This document shows positions 1 to 11,773 of a stretch of DNA of 64,000 nt, piece after piece; positions within the stretch are counted from its first letter, which is position 1, and the number at the start of each line of letters is the position of its first letter. The position numbers and the translations under genes were made by a program. Where the stretch lies: positions 62,001-126,000 of the forward strand of contig JAIWND010000042.1 in the NCBI GenBank assembly GCA_025330725.1, read 5' to 3'. The notes beneath the pieces are model-generated. The model was not told the DNA's origin. It worked only from the letters and a program-made list of their open reading frames with translations, and ran no database searches. This stretch comes from Chlamydoabsidia padenii. Lineage: Eukaryota > Mucoromycota > Mucoromycetes > Mucorales > Cunninghamellaceae.

Positions 1-580
1 TCCTATTGGTTTTCTCACACAATAAATGTCATACGTTTTAATTGATGTGAAAACTTTGAATTGATTGAACATCCCGTCCCAGTAAAACTGACGTGTAGTA
101 CAAAAAAAAAAAAAAAAAAAAGAGAGATCGGAGTTACTGCTGTCACTCATCGATTGACAGTGTTACATTCTACCCCATGGTCATGTTATTGCAATTTCTG
201 TTATAATTCATAACAGAAATAATATACTTATGTAGTAAGCATGCACAGAACAATTTACATTACGGAGAAAAGTGCCAAGCTACCTATTTCTGAGTTACAT
301 TATCGAAACAATGAGCTATACTACCTCTTTACGAGTTCTTACATTATAGAACCAATGTACTGATCAAAGATGGTAGGCGGTAAGTATGTTCTGCATTTCC
401 ATTTTTTCTTACCGTGTCATTGTAATCTCTTCATGTCTGATATGTGACGATAGAATGATGTAAGAACCGTTTTCTTTTTTAAAGGAAGGATGAGCACAAA
501 AATGTTCCAAGGTTTCCCGTGGCTTACATGCACAATTTTTGTTTTCCCGTCCCACATAAATTATGCTTCATCGAAATTGA
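1..580. other. intergenic DNA, upstream of the GH134-like gene
   Basis: No supported gene. AT-rich sequence with an A-tract near 101-120. The part nearest 580 is presumably promoter sequence for the secreted enzyme that follows. Confidence 0.5.
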
Positions 581-582
581 AT

Positions 583-590
583 ATATAAAG
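583..590 (+). promoter_or_regulatory. TATA box of the GH134-like gene
   Basis: The sequence TATATAAA lies about 72 bp before the ATG at 662. The leader between them is CA/AAC-rich with repeated 'acaaata' units, typical of a fungal 5' UTR. The spacing fits a TATA box with a short leader; this is inferred, not measured. Confidence 0.55.
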
Positions 591-661
591 GACTGAGAAA
601 TGATCCCTTTTTCTCGATAACACACAACAACACAACAAATAACAAATAACAAATAACAAAA

Positions 662-1210
662 ATGCAAATCAAGATCTTCAGCGCTGCTTTCCTTCTATTC
701 AATGTTCTTACTACCGTGATGGGTGATCAAGGCAATTACACGCAACCTGGTTTGGGATTAAGGAAACAAGCCGTGCTAAACAATGGTGGTGGCACTTTGG
801 AATTGGCGATTGCTATGCTTGAAACAAACACCATGACAACGAACTATACCTATGGTGATGGCAAAACTGGTGATGCTGCAAACTTTGGTATCTTCAAGCA
901 AGGCTGGTTTATGATCCGTTCATCCACTGAAGAATTCAAGCAATACAACGCAACTGATTATAAAAAGGGGACCATCTTGAACACCGACCTAAAGGAAGAT
1001 ATTAAAATCAGACAAGAATCAGAAAAGTTTTACGGTATCGACAAGTGGTTTGGTGGGCACCGAAATGGTGAAACAGGTTTGAACAACCCCGATACTCAAG
1101 ATATTGCCAACTACAAGAATGCCGTGTTTTGGATCCAAAAGCAAATTGAAAGCGAGCATAAATACTTGAGTGATGATACACGATTCTGGGTTGATGTTGT
1201 CCCTATTTAA
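662..1210 (+). CDS. secreted GH134-family endo-beta-1,4-mannanase, intact
   Basis: A single-exon 182-aa protein. Residues 1-21 form a hydrophobic signal peptide, so the product is predicted to be secreted. The mature part has the compact lysozyme-like layout of GH134 beta-mannanases, a family of about 180-190 aa in fungi such as Rhizopus and Aspergillus. Glu54 (in LELAIAMLET) and Asp66 (in YTYGDGKTGDAANFG) are 12 residues apart, the spacing I recall for the catalytic Glu/Asp pair of the Streptomyces enzyme. The C-terminal half has WFGGHRNGETG and an N-x-x-x-FWIQ helix. The family hydrolyses internal beta-1,4-mannosidic bonds of mannan. The ATG is the first after a TATA box and CA-rich leader; AATAAA lies at 1266-1271. 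A deleted paralogue lies 1 kb downstream. The assignment comes from motif memory, not a search. Confidence 0.8.
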   Translation: MQIKIFSAAFLLFNVLTTVMGDQGNYTQPGLGLRKQAVLNNGGGTLELAIAMLETNTMTTNYTYGDGKTGDAANFGIFKQGWFMIRSSTEEFKQYNATDYKKGTILNTDLKEDIKIRQESEKFYGIDKWFGGHRNGETGLNNPDTQDIANYKNAVFWIQKQIESEHKYLSDDTRFWVDVVPI

Positions 1211-1289
1211 TTTTCAAGCTGTCTTTTCGTAGTATAGTTACCCTTCCTTTTATTGAAAGCTTTGCAATAAATTATCTTCTTCCTTCTTC

Positions 1290-1920
1290 TTCCTTCAAAT
1301 AATGTTATTTCTAGAATCAGGTACAAAGTTTTCCTCATAACTGGATTGCACGAAGAAAAATGTTATTGTGAAGCCTACAATGGTCGAAACGATCTTTGAC
1401 ATTTGTGAGATACTCATTTGTGATGCTTTACATTTCACTTGTGAGCACTTTGTTTTATCATTCTATCTTTTTCATCTATACGGCCGTTCTAATCAGGACA
1501 AAGCATAATATCCGTTCATGAGTGCGACAATGTCAATATTTACATAAGGTCTGTGAATGAATCATTGTGAAACAAGGGAAATGGTAGGCGCACGGAAAGT
1601 ACGTATGCAATTTTGGAAGACCACTACTCACTCAATTGTCAACAGATGCTACTGATTAAAGTGGTCATGGACACTATGGCAAGTTTTTTTGCCGATTTTA
1701 CCCGAGTAGAGAATCTCGGGACCTGAATGTGAATCACTTATAAAAGAAGACACAGATAAGTATGGCTAATGAATAGCTAACAAAAGTCATTGAGAATGCT
1801 TTGAAGAGTATTTATATCAAAAAAAGCGAAGTACTTTGATTGATATTTTCAAGCTCGATGCTAGATTTCGATGTCATTCACCGATTTTTTTTTCCATTTT
1901 TATATCAGTTGGGGTATGGT
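1290..1920. other. intergenic DNA with a decayed MITE-like copy
   Basis: Around 1575-1600 is GGGAAAT-GTAGGCGCACGGAA, matching the inverted-repeat end of the MITE at 49418-49908. At 1622-1690, 'ctcactcaattgtcaacag...gattaaagtgg...' matches that element's interior. No coding region is supported. Confidence 0.5.
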
Positions 1921-2221
1921 TGTCTATTTAGTTATTGAATAAAATGCAAAATAAAAAACAAAACAAAAAACAAAAAATGGTCCAAAAATGGAAATGGTTT
2001 TGCGGGATTTATCATTTATTTCGCTAGGGGACTGTACAAAGAACTGAAAGATTTTCCAGATTATGAAGCTAGTGTGTTTATTCACTTTTGATTGCTCTCG
2101 TATTGCGAAGCTAATGTGATTCATGAACTTTTTCATCGGTATAGTAATGCAAAGCTAGACAATATAAAAAGGGCGAACAATCAATCATCTCTTTCAATCT
2201 TTTGATACATTACACAACAAT

Positions 2222-2556
2222 ATGCAAATCAGGCAGTATTGAACACCAACCTAAGGGAAGATATCAAGATCAGTCAAGAATCAGAAAAGTTTTACGATAC
2301 AAAGAAGAGGTTCGTTGGACACAGAAATGGTCAAACAGGTTTGAGCAACCCCGATACTCAAGATATTGCCAACTACAAGAATGCCGTGTTTTGGATCCAA
2401 AAGCAAATTGAAAGTGATAAAAAGTACTTGAGTGATGATGCGCGAATCCGGGTTGATGTTCCTCCTATTAAAGTACCACACACACCTTCTAGTATAACTA
2501 TCTTTTTGTTAAATAAATGTCTTTACTTTTTATCAAATGTCACTACACGGGATTAA
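2222..2556 (+). pseudogene. GH134 mannanase pseudogene with internal deletion
   Basis: A truncated paralogue of the gene at 662-1210. It keeps the start (ATGCAAATCA, identical to the intact gene) and a TATA-like TATAAAAA near 2163. It then jumps directly to the second half of the enzyme: the DLKEDIK-type segment, FVGHRNGQTG and the N-x-x-x-FWIQ helix, which are closely similar to the intact copy. About 300 bp are missing, including the signal peptide and both presumed catalytic acids. From the original ATG the frame meets TGA after six codons. The remaining 3' half is still open from an internal ATG at 2239 and has lost the original stop. I infer a non-functional relic of tandem duplication. 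Confidence 0.8.
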
Positions 2557-3060
2557 AGGATACAACAACAAAGAAGAGAGTGGGGGGGGGGTTTATTACA
2601 TTACAACAAGCGAGTTGTAATAGACACTATTCTACAACTATTATTAATGATATATATATATATATATCCAAGGTGGAGAGGGAAGTTAAACCAATTCAAA
2701 ATGCCTACCAAGAGAGAATACACGAGTGTAGCCACCCCTGCGTTTATTATATATAATAAACACAGGACTCGTCGCCGACCTCCGGCCGTCTCCTCCTGTT
2801 ACAGTTTGTGTATTAAAGGTTAGGCTACAGTTTGTTTGAAGAGTGTTGACCATGATGGGGGGGGCGTGATCGTGATTCATAATTAGCATGATTTACATTG
2901 GATCAAAAAGGGGGATTTTGTCCACATAGCCTGGTATATTTGTAGTGACCAAGTGGAACTTACGTTATATTGTGATTAGGATTAAAGACAAAGGTTAAAA
3001 AAAAGTTTTATTCATGTATCATCTACTATAACAAATCTATACTATCATTACAAAGCTACA

Positions 3061-3376
3061 TTATACAAGGACTTCACGATATACAACGTTAGAAGCGGAA
3101 GGAGGAAGAGAAGAATTAGAACGAGGAATAGCCACATAAAGGGAATTAGGATCAGTGGCCCGAGAGAGTGCAACATACAGCTGACCTTGGGTGAATACAT
3201 TTTCATTCAAGTAGACACGAACAAGTTTCATTGTTTGTCCTTGGCTTTTATGGATGGTCATTGCAAAGGCAGCACGGAAAGGAAGCTGGCGACGATGGAT
3301 GGTAAAAGGGAATTCACCTTCTTTGCTTGTAAAATCAATCCGTGGTATTAGAAAGGTGTTGTCCCCAGTGCATGTC
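3061..3376 (-). pseudogene. Pif1/Helitron-type helicase, C-terminal fragment
   Basis: Minus-strand reading from about 3376 gives C-T-G-D-N, then FLIPRIDF, TIHRRQLPFR and AFAMTIHKSQGQT, and finally LYVALSRAT. These are the late motifs of the Pif1-like SF1B helicase carried by Helitrons and related elements. An in-frame stop lies just upstream, and the nuclease and early helicase motifs (Walker A/B) are absent. The protein ends normally at a stop at 3061. It is a decayed transposon tail. Cellular Pif1 is less likely because this fragment stands alone. Confidence 0.8.
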
Positions 3377-3599
3377 TTTTACTATACCACCCCCTTTTTT
3401 ATTATTCCACCAATTACCTTATACCCTTCTTCTAACATTTCGTTCATCGATGTCTTGATCTTGTTCAGGCATTATGCATTCCAAAAAAAAAAAGGGAAGT
3501 TGAGTGAAAAAAAAAAACAGGGAGAGAGAGAGAGAGTCAAGAGAAAAAGAAATAACGATTAGGTGTAAAAGAAGTATAGATAGAATGCAAAGTACCAAC

Positions 3600-4240
3600 A
3601 ATAAGTTAACGATGTTGGACTAATGGTAGGAATGTAAAAGCAATGGGAAGAGGAACAAAAAAAAAGAGGCAGCATTTCAGCGCCGAAAAATTTGGGACCA
3701 ATCAGATTACTGAAATTAGAGCATTGTGTTCGAGTTTGAATAGAAGGGAAGGCATTTAATCATAGCCGACGATCTAATGTGTATGGATATTATTATCGGG
3801 AAGTTCTTCGGCCAATCAAATTACAGTGATCGAATCCTAGCATTCGACCCTGAATAGATGTGGAATCATAGTCGACGATGTCCCAACACATCCACTGCAA
3901 TCATCATTTAGTAATGTAAGGCGAATGGAGCAAAACAGGTATAAAAGAGGGTAGGTTTTTTTATTGGGTGGCTGGGTCAAAATTGAAAAGGGGGGCAAGG
4001 AATCGGGGTTGCAGTTTTCTAAAGGGGACGGGTTAATGCATATTAGGAAATACGTAAAAGGAAATACAAAAGCTAAGGACCAAGTTTTTAATAATATGGA
4101 AATAAAAGATGTTTATATATGAATGACGAAGATTTACTAGTGTAGAATAGGGCTTCTATATAATGTGCATATATATAAAGGGGTTTTATATAAAATGTAA
4201 AAATATGGGACTTTTATACAAACACGGTAAAAAATAATAA
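3600..4240. other. intergenic DNA without recognisable genes
   Basis: Low-complexity and AT-rich DNA. The stretch around 4100-4165 ('aaaagatgtttatat...gtgtagaatagg') resembles 62095-62150 at the other end of the window, so it is probably part of a dispersed repeat. Confidence 0.35.
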
Positions 4241-4241
4241 T

Positions 4242-6425
4242 CCACGACTTAACTTGTGAATTGCACGCTTGCACGATGGATCACGCATAATCATGTAATA
4301 TCACGCACGATTGAATCATGTAATTACCTGATACAAGATTCATCATGTATTAACATGATCCAATTCGTGAAGTATACATGATAAGACATGATCAATCGTG
4401 GCATCGTGTAATCTACATGATCCGAGGGATAATAAAAACTCATCCATTAATAAAAGACATATTGATTGATACCAATGATAAAAACATTACTTTTTATTTA
4501 TTAATTAATTAATTAACCATATAAAACTATTACTACAATTATTCTAATCTACCACGATACTTTGCCATTGTATACATACCAATCACCATTCTTTTCCAGA
4601 AGACGTACTGTTTTTCTGGGGTCCCACCATTGGCCTTCAATACCACTGTTCGTTTTTGAGTATTCCGGTGACCTATTTAATACATCCAATTGTCATAATT
4701 ATATTCCATTTGATAAAGGCATACGACAACGTATTGTGCACCACCATGTTCCAAGAAAAATAGCACATCGCCAAAATAGTATGTTGCCGTGTAATGGGGA
4801 AGCTTGTATGTCTGCAAAACCTGTTAACCAGGACCTTGGAGGTCATCGGATAGTGGATTCTTTTTGTCACCGATCGATGTGCAGCACTTGTTTATAAACC
4901 ACCGAATATATGGTGTTGAGATGAGGAGGTACGCTATTGTTGTTGCTGTTGATTGATTGGCTGTCCATGTCAGTTGTTGATTTTTCAATTAAAGACACCC
5001 CAGTAGACCAACCATCGAGCATTCGTACAAGCATTGTTCACAGTGCAAACCAATTTCATTATGGTGATAAAGTGGAGAAGAAGTGGGATAAAAAGGTTAA
5101 AATTTCAATTAAAACTTCACTCCCAACATTCACAATCACCTAGTGGAAAGTATAGAAATCAGGTAAAACTCACTTGGAAATGTTATTTGGGCATTAATAC
5201 ACTATATACTATGTTACTTAGCAAAACATCAACCCTTTCTGCGCCACATCATCTTTTTTATTGTTAGTTACCTTTCTTATTGTTATTTAGGCAATCAACC
5301 AAGGCCATAGACCAAAGATTTAAAGCAGTAGAAAATGGAAATGGATAACTAAATAATATTGCCAATACTTTAACTAACGCAACTGGACGAATAGAAGAAT
5401 AGCTTGAACGATTACTCGAACAGCAACTACTACTACTGGATACTCAACAACAACTGGAAAAAACAATAATTGCAGGAACATCAACCAGAATAACAGCCGT
5501 ACCCTTTACTTGATATTCCTCACCCAACACATGCAGGAAAAGACGACCTAGGAAAAATGTACCGTAGTCGAAGCAGCAACGTGGATTTCTTGTATGTCCT
5601 TCGTATCATACCAACACCATCTTGAATAAAATGAAAACCAAGGACCCCCAGAAACAAAAGGATGGAGCCATTTGGGCACCAAAGTTACCACATGGTTCGG
5701 TGCGAAACTAAATGCTTTGCTTCAAACATATTACGATTGGAATGGTCTTAAAAGCTATCCCGTTTGGTAAAAAATCAATTAATATGGAACATGATAGTGA
5801 ACTAACTCGATTGATAACTTTTAAAATATAGGCAACAATAACAACACTCACATCCAAGACAGCAGCTGACGCGGTCGGTCCCTCCTCTTCATCACCAATA
5901 AAATTAACTTCACTTCTTCGTTGCTACTTCATCCATCATCACCAACATCATCGCCACCTAAAACTGGGACTAGAACTGATCGATCACCACCACCATCGCA
6001 CGGATTAATCTCGTCCTCTTCAAAGGGTATGTTTGATCTTCCTGAACCAACAGCATATCAACAAACAATAGCTCTTGTGGCTCCAGATGTGCAGGAAATC
6101 GATCGAAAAGGAAAGGCGAAGGAAAAGCAACGAACGACGACGGCAGGATTTTTTTTTACTATATAGCTACTATTATTGTTAGATATTACTCTTATTACCT
6201 CTATATATATATATATCATAATAAATAGTCTTTTATAACATCATTTTATACAATGTTTGGGCGTGGATTGGGGTTATTATTTGCAAGATGGGATCGTGTA
6301 TGATCAGGTATTTACATGATTCAGACTCGCGATACATCATGTCAATCACGTAAAAATCATGTATTTTATTAAAGGTGACATGATGGAAATCATGTATGTA
6401 TCAAGTAATTTACATGATCGGTCGT

Positions 6426-6427
<2 letters not shown>
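4242..6427. mobile_element. 2.2 kb element with CATGAT-rich inverted ends
   Basis: The ends are CCACGAC at 4242 and GTCGTGG at 6427, in inverted orientation. Just inside each end is a 130-150 bp zone packed with CATGAT/ATCATG/CACG motifs. One inverted match reads 'gaatcatgta.ttacctgata' in the left zone and in the reverse complement of the right zone. This layout, short terminal plus motif-rich subterminal repeats, is typical of non-autonomous hAT or MULE-like DNA transposons. The interior has short ORFs (for example 4562-4897 and 5921-6166) without a recognisable transposase. A T-tract of about 41 bp abuts the right end. No target-site duplication was established. Confidence 0.5.
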
Positions 6428-6471
<44 letters not shown>

Positions 6472-6599
6472 CGTGAGATGTGGCTCCTCGAGCAAAACTA
6501 AAATTATCATCTCAAGCACATCCTGTCTTCAGTATATGTTGTAATAGTGGTCAAGTCACAAAATTTCTCTGCTGCGTCCTCTTCTCCTCAACTTTTGCT

Positions 6600-6764
6600 T
6601 CTATCATGATACAACAAGTCAGTAAAGATGTCTACCCTGGTGGTGGCTCATCCGGTGCAATTCGTAACATGGGTGGAATGTCTTTTGGTGGGTCTTCTGC
6701 TGCACGTAGCTCTGACTCGGCTCGATTGTTCACTGGCGCGTCTTTCTACAACGTTGGCAAATGA
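6600..6764 (+). other. short Gly/Ser-rich ORF of uncertain status
   Basis: From the ATG near 6606 an open frame encodes about 52 aa rich in Gly, Ser and Ala, ending in a stop at 6764. A composition shift towards G/C is visible, which may mean it is the last exon of a decayed gene. No family is recognised and no upstream exons could be joined. Position 6770-7320 holds nothing else I can identify. Confidence 0.2.
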
Positions 6765-7327
6765 TGCCTTTCGAATCAATGGCACTATATATCACTGAAT
6801 CGGCTCTTTACGACCATCTTCTGCCAACTTTTGCTCAAGTATATTTTTTATAACCTACAGATATCACAAAGGGGACCCGATCGGTCATCAACGTGTCTCT
6901 CAATCTGATGCCGGTAGGTGGTGGGATGGAAACAAATGAAGCAGTGTGGCGGACACTCTGGTTTGAAGCCCATGTAGATTTAAAACAGTAGTAGTATAGA
7001 TCAGTTATAGCTATATGACACATGAATAAAACACTTCTCTCTTTTTATCTTTGTTTTTGACTCCCTCCAAAAAAAAAAAAAAAAGTCTTTAATCTCAAAT
7101 TAATCACTACAAAATGTGATCAAAATCTCCCTTTGTGATCCAACGTAAATCATGCGAATTTTACACCCCTGCCACTTTCACCCTGCATATAAACTGTATC
7201 AGGAGGAGACGGTTGGAAATCGGCGACGATTTCTGCGTTTATTCATTATTAAGATGATGGAGTAAAAGTAATTAAATCAAAAGTAGTAGAGTACATGTAA
7301 AAGATATACTATAGTAAAAAGAGGGAA

Positions 7328-8989
7328 TTAAACGATTTGCCCATTGGCAGCGTAGACAAAGAAGAGGACCCAAGCGACGACCAAAGAGGCCAAGAAGACA
7401 CTAACATAAATGTAATTGAATCGCACAACAGGTGTATTCGAATAAGCATCCAGGCCTTGTTTAGTCAATACCAGTTCGTTATCATTGATTTCCTTCATAC
7501 GTTCCAGGCGTTCTTTGCGTCTGCATTCGAGCAAACCTTGGTAAGACCAATATTGGACACCGTAAAGTCCGACGATCAAGACAAACCCGACAGCGGCCAA
7601 GATCATGAACAGCAGCATGACACCCGTGTATGCCTGATTCTTGGTCTTGTCCTGAACCACACCGACAACAATATCCAAAATGGAGGTACCAATATTATTC
7701 GAGCTCTTGTAAATACCCAACCCAGTACCAATGTAATCCGAAGGCAACAGCATCCCGATAGATGTGATCATGGCGATGGGACCAAATGCCAACGAAAACG
7801 AGTACATCACCATCCCCACCGATGCATCCACATAGGTCCAACCAAGTAGACCAGAAGACAGCATGAGGAAAACAGCCGAGAGCCAGAGAATGACCACACG
7901 CACACCAAAGTAATCCATGATCAGACCCAATAAAGGCGTAGCGACGATTGGCACCACTTGGGACGCACTGGCCTTGTAACCCGCCAACACCTTACTAGAG
8001 CCGAAGTGAACTTGAACAAGCTCGGTGGCAATGGTTTGGAAAGACGACCAGACCGCCGCATAGATGAATTCGATGAGAATGATGAGCCAAAAGATGTGGG
8101 GGAATTTGAGCACCGAGCGCCATTTGAACGTCTTTTTTTGCTTTAGCGCCTTGGCTTCGGATTTGGTCAGTAAACTGGCATGGCCACGTAGATATTTGAC
8201 GACACCGGCATAGATTACGTTCATCACAATCGAGAAAAGACAGAAGAAGAGCGAAAGCCAAAAGGGCCAGACCCAGTCATCGGTCGCTTCGGCAATAGGG
8301 TTGGATACAAGTGTACCGAGAAAAGTAGACAATCGACTGATGGAGAGTTGAAGACCAATGGCAAACGCCAAGTGTTGTGTGCGGAACCATTTGGACAAAA
8401 GTGATTCTTGCATGGTTACGATCAGGCCAGATCCAATCCCAAAGATAACTCGGCCAACCACCATGAGTGCAAACGATTTGTATTTGGCTGCGATCGCCGT
8501 CAAGAGACTGCCTAGGATAATTGCCACATTCACAGCCAAAGTACCCCAGATTGACCCAAACATATCGATAAACATCCCACCAGCAATAGGGAAAATAGTG
8601 TTGATTATTGATACTGCTGAAGAGAGAACTCCGTATCTTGTATTGTCAATATTTAATTCCTAATTTGTCAAAGAGGAAGAAGAAGAAGAAAAGTGATACA
8701 TGTGAGTTTAATTGAAGCAGTGTTTATATAAAATACTTGATATACTTACGGTTTTAACAGTGGCTTTCATAGCACTGATTGCACTAGCCGAAAAATGGGA
8801 TCCGACTGGTAACATTAGCGCTGTGGCCAAGGCAACCAACTTGAATTTCCAAGGGGCATTTGCCAATCCAGTATCCCCACCATGACCATGATCATCCGAA
8901 TGGCCTTCTTCTTGTTTCTTTTGTTCATCATCATACATTTCAAACTTTTCTTGAAGGACGAGATTGCCCTCTTGATGTTTTTCCGACAT
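7328..8989 (-). CDS. MFSD1-like major facilitator superfamily transporter
   Basis: Two exons: 8989-8750 and 8659-7328. The 89-bp intron has a GTAAGT donor and is in phase 0. The product is 523 aa. Residues 1-45 are hydrophilic, acidic and His-rich; about twelve membrane helices follow. The pattern GGMFIDMFGSIWGT, then VVGRVIFGIGSG, resembles the MFSD1-type branch of the MFS, whose animal members sit in lysosomes. By analogy this could be a vacuolar or endosomal exporter of small peptides or amino acids, but substrate and location are inference. The C-terminal tail is short. The ATG at 8989 is the first in the exon and the acidic head is plausible. The gene stands alone and shares no operon-like unit with its neighbours. 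Confidence 0.8.
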
Positions 8990-9084
8990 TTCTTGATATT
9001 CAAAGAGAAAAAAAGAAAAGGAAGCATGTTTTTTTATCTGATCAAATATTATACAGGTGATCGGGGTTTCAAGTAATCCTGTAC

Positions 9085-9570
9085 GACTATGAAAAAAAGC
9101 GATAGTTTTATACCACCTGACTCCACTTTATACTACTAATAAAAGAATGTACGTCTTTTTGTTGAAAAGATCATTATTGTTGAAGTATACAATTGCTATG
9201 ATACATCTACCTACAAAAAAGTATAAAATATCTATTTCCAACAACAAAGGAGCATAGAAGAAATATTAGTAAAAGCTCAAAAGAGAAAACCAAATCTTGA
9301 TCCTTCTTTGATTTCTTTTTGTGTACTCAAAGATCAATATATACAGATATATATATCCAAGGAACATGCGATGCCACTTTTATCCTTGATGAAGTCATAG
9401 TAATATCCTATTCCTTTCTCTCTCTCTCTCTCAATCACACATTATGTCCTTATCCTACTGTTCTACATCTTTTTTTCTTTAACTTTTCTTTGTGAAATGG
9501 TTAGATCCTTTATGCTTATTTTTGTGTTTCTATCTAATTACCAATCACATGAAGCTTAGATTCTATACCC
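9085..9570. other. intergenic DNA between divergent genes
   Basis: AT-rich, with TA and CT microsatellite runs (about 9340-9360 and 9415-9432). It separates the minus-strand MFS gene from the plus-strand secreted orphan. No gene is supported. Confidence 0.4.
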
Positions 9571-9889
9571 GATCTGAGCTCCAATTACAGCAAGAATAAA
9601 ACCATCTTCGACTTCTTTCTGTCAAACCACACAGATCGATTTGGAAACCTCGGAAGACAAAACCCATATACAATTATCAGATCTTTGAAAGGCACTCCTC
9701 CACTACCACGTTTTAAAATAACAAAGACAGGTTTGAATCCAAAGAGTTCATTAAGGTTAAACACTTGTGATACCATAAACCCCCAAAAAGGGATCTGATC
9801 GGGGTTGGCGGGGTGTAAGTGCTCCCATTGTCGAAATCCAGGGCCCATTCCTTTGACAATGCCAGCCAGCATTAAAATACTCACATCAC

Positions 9890-9966
9890 TTTATCCATTT
9901 TTTCTTTTCTTTTCTTTCCGTTTTCTTTCTTTCTTTCTTTCTTTCTTTTTTTTTTTTTTTTTTTTG
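9890..9966 (+). repeat. CTTT microsatellite and poly-T tract
   Basis: A pyrimidine run (TTTTC/CTTT units followed by about 20 T) lies immediately before the ATG at 9974. It is probably part of a pyrimidine-rich 5' leader or promoter. Confidence 0.7.
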
Positions 9967-9973
9967 GTTCACC

Positions 9974-11230
9974 ATGTTCTTGCTAATCATCCTATTCCTT
10001 TGTTCGACCATTCACGCTTTACCCCATCAATGTCAACTCAGCATCCCAGTTTCATCAGGACACAGATTCAGTCAGGTTCAACTCGCCCCTTTTGAAATTC
10101 ATGAACATCATAATGAAGAAGAAGTAGTGACTGAGATTCATCCCATTGCTGCTGCTGCTGCCACGGCATGTTATGATTATTGTCATCAATCCGAACTCAT
10201 GACATTCTCCAGTCAGTTCTGGAAACATCATAAAGCCCCATTGACTCTACTTGATCGTGCTGCTCAGGTTCTACTTGAAACTGACTTTTTTCATGTCAAC
10301 GAGACTTATTTTATTGTAAGTTGGAATCATTCCGAAAAAAAAAGTAAAAAGTAAAAGCTCATCTTTGTGTAGAATCATATGGCTATGACAGATCAAGATG
10401 GGCCGGGTGGATTGGGTTGCTTTGTATTAGAAACGTAAGAAAACCAAAATGCAGCAAAAAAAATTCTATTGACATCATCTTCGGACCTTTTTTATGTATG
10501 TGTGCCAGTCCGTCGACATTTTCATTATATACTTTAGATGATCCTCGCTGCCGTTTTACTCGGGTAAAGAGCAAACATCCCCCCTCCTCTTCACTCACAC
10601 TTCTTTTTTCTTTATATAGTCAGTGATTTGTGGAAATAGTGGCGGAGGAGGCATGGTAAAAGCTAGACAATCTTCCCCCCCCCTACATCGACTGATGGTT
10701 TCTTATTTATTTGAAAGGGAAAAGAATCTGTCTTGACCGATTCATCATCATCACCACCACCAGGTGGAAAAGTTAATTTAGCCGAAACCATTACTCAGGC
10801 CACTGCCAAAACCGATGCATACCAATTCAAATCAACGTTCACTTCTGGAATGGATGATGATGATGATGATGGTGATGAAGCATCATTCATGGGATTCTTC
10901 TCTACCTCGTCCTCATCTTCCTCATCTTCATCGTCTTTTTCATCTTCGTCTTTTCCATCTTTTTCATCTTCTTCATCCCCTTGTGATGAGATGGGTTCCC
11001 TTGATACAACAAACCTACCGATTTTTACCTCTTGGCTCAAAGAAACTCACCCAGTTGATACACCTATTCAGATCAAAGCATGGAATGGTGATACATATAG
11101 TGCCGGGGAAAGTAATTCTTGTCTGGCATTCTCTTTGGCTCAGGGAATCCACCTCTCACCTTGTACCGATACTCCCATGGTACTATGTAAAAATGGGAAT
11201 GTAATGCCATCGGAAAATGGAGACAAATAA
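9974..11230 (+). CDS. secreted Ser/Asp-rich protein of unknown function
   Basis: Five exons with consistent phases: 9974-10315, 10373-10434, 10509-10563, 10620-10655 and 10718-11230. The product is 335 aa. Residues 1-15 are a strong signal peptide (MFLLIILFLCSTIHA). The N-terminal half is Cys/His-containing, with one possible N-glycosylation site (NET). The middle has a run of six Asp and then a Ser tract of more than 30 residues broken by Phe. The C-terminal part has Cys residues around an LAQG-type segment, and no GPI-type tail is seen. No family is recognised. The Ser tract could be an O-mannosylated linker between two Cys-containing domains, suggesting an extracellular or wall protein; this is inference. 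Joining five exons without a frame break supports a real gene. Confidence 0.6.
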
Positions 11231-11239
11231 AGAGTATTT

Positions 11240-11770
11240 CCCAAACTATCTATAGTGATTGATGGAGAGATAAATAAAGTTCGCAGGACTTTGATTTGAT
11301 TTGCGGCATGAATGGCGGAATTTCAAGTTTTTTTTTTTTTTTTTTTTTTTTTTTCATGAGACCACTTTTGCCTTCATTTAAAGTCATGTGTTCTATTGTG
11401 TGATTCAGAAAAAAGTTTGGAAGTATACGAAAAGTATCAGTTACAGCAATGTAGTTTGGTGTATAACAATAATTAAAATGACTGAGTGATGAACGTGTTG
11501 TCATTGGGATGAAGATAATGTAGTCGTCTTTACACATACACAGGGACTATCACACTAGTTCCACAGAATCCAGCATGCATTTTCTGTATACATCTGCACA
11601 CGGAGCATTTTAAATTTTCCCACACAGTAGGAGAAACAGAAACTACTTTTGATCACCATTATATAGTTTTTATTAAAGTTAGATTCAAGATAATCTATAA
11701 CTATATGGGGAAGAAGAGAGGCATCTATTCCAGATAGATGAAATTCACTACTAACTAGTAAAAAGCTATG
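11240..11770. other. convergent 3' intergenic region
   Basis: Lies between the 3' ends of the secreted orphan (+) and the crotonase-like gene (-). It contains a T-tract at about 11329-11354 and no supported gene. Confidence 0.4.
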
Positions 11771-11773
11771 TTT

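Noticed and set aside
4242..6427. CRISPR-like or regulatory array from the repeated CATGAT motif
   Set aside because: Repeats are too short and irregular, with no uniform spacers; subterminal transposon repeats explain them better.
7337..8146. Plus-strand ORFs opposite the MFS transporter
   Set aside because: Shadows of the minus-strand transporter; the transmembrane pattern is only on the minus strand.
9585..9884. 99-codon minus-strand ORF with plausible composition
   Set aside because: No family, no splice partners, and it lies in the promoter region of the secreted orphan; I cannot tell it from chance.
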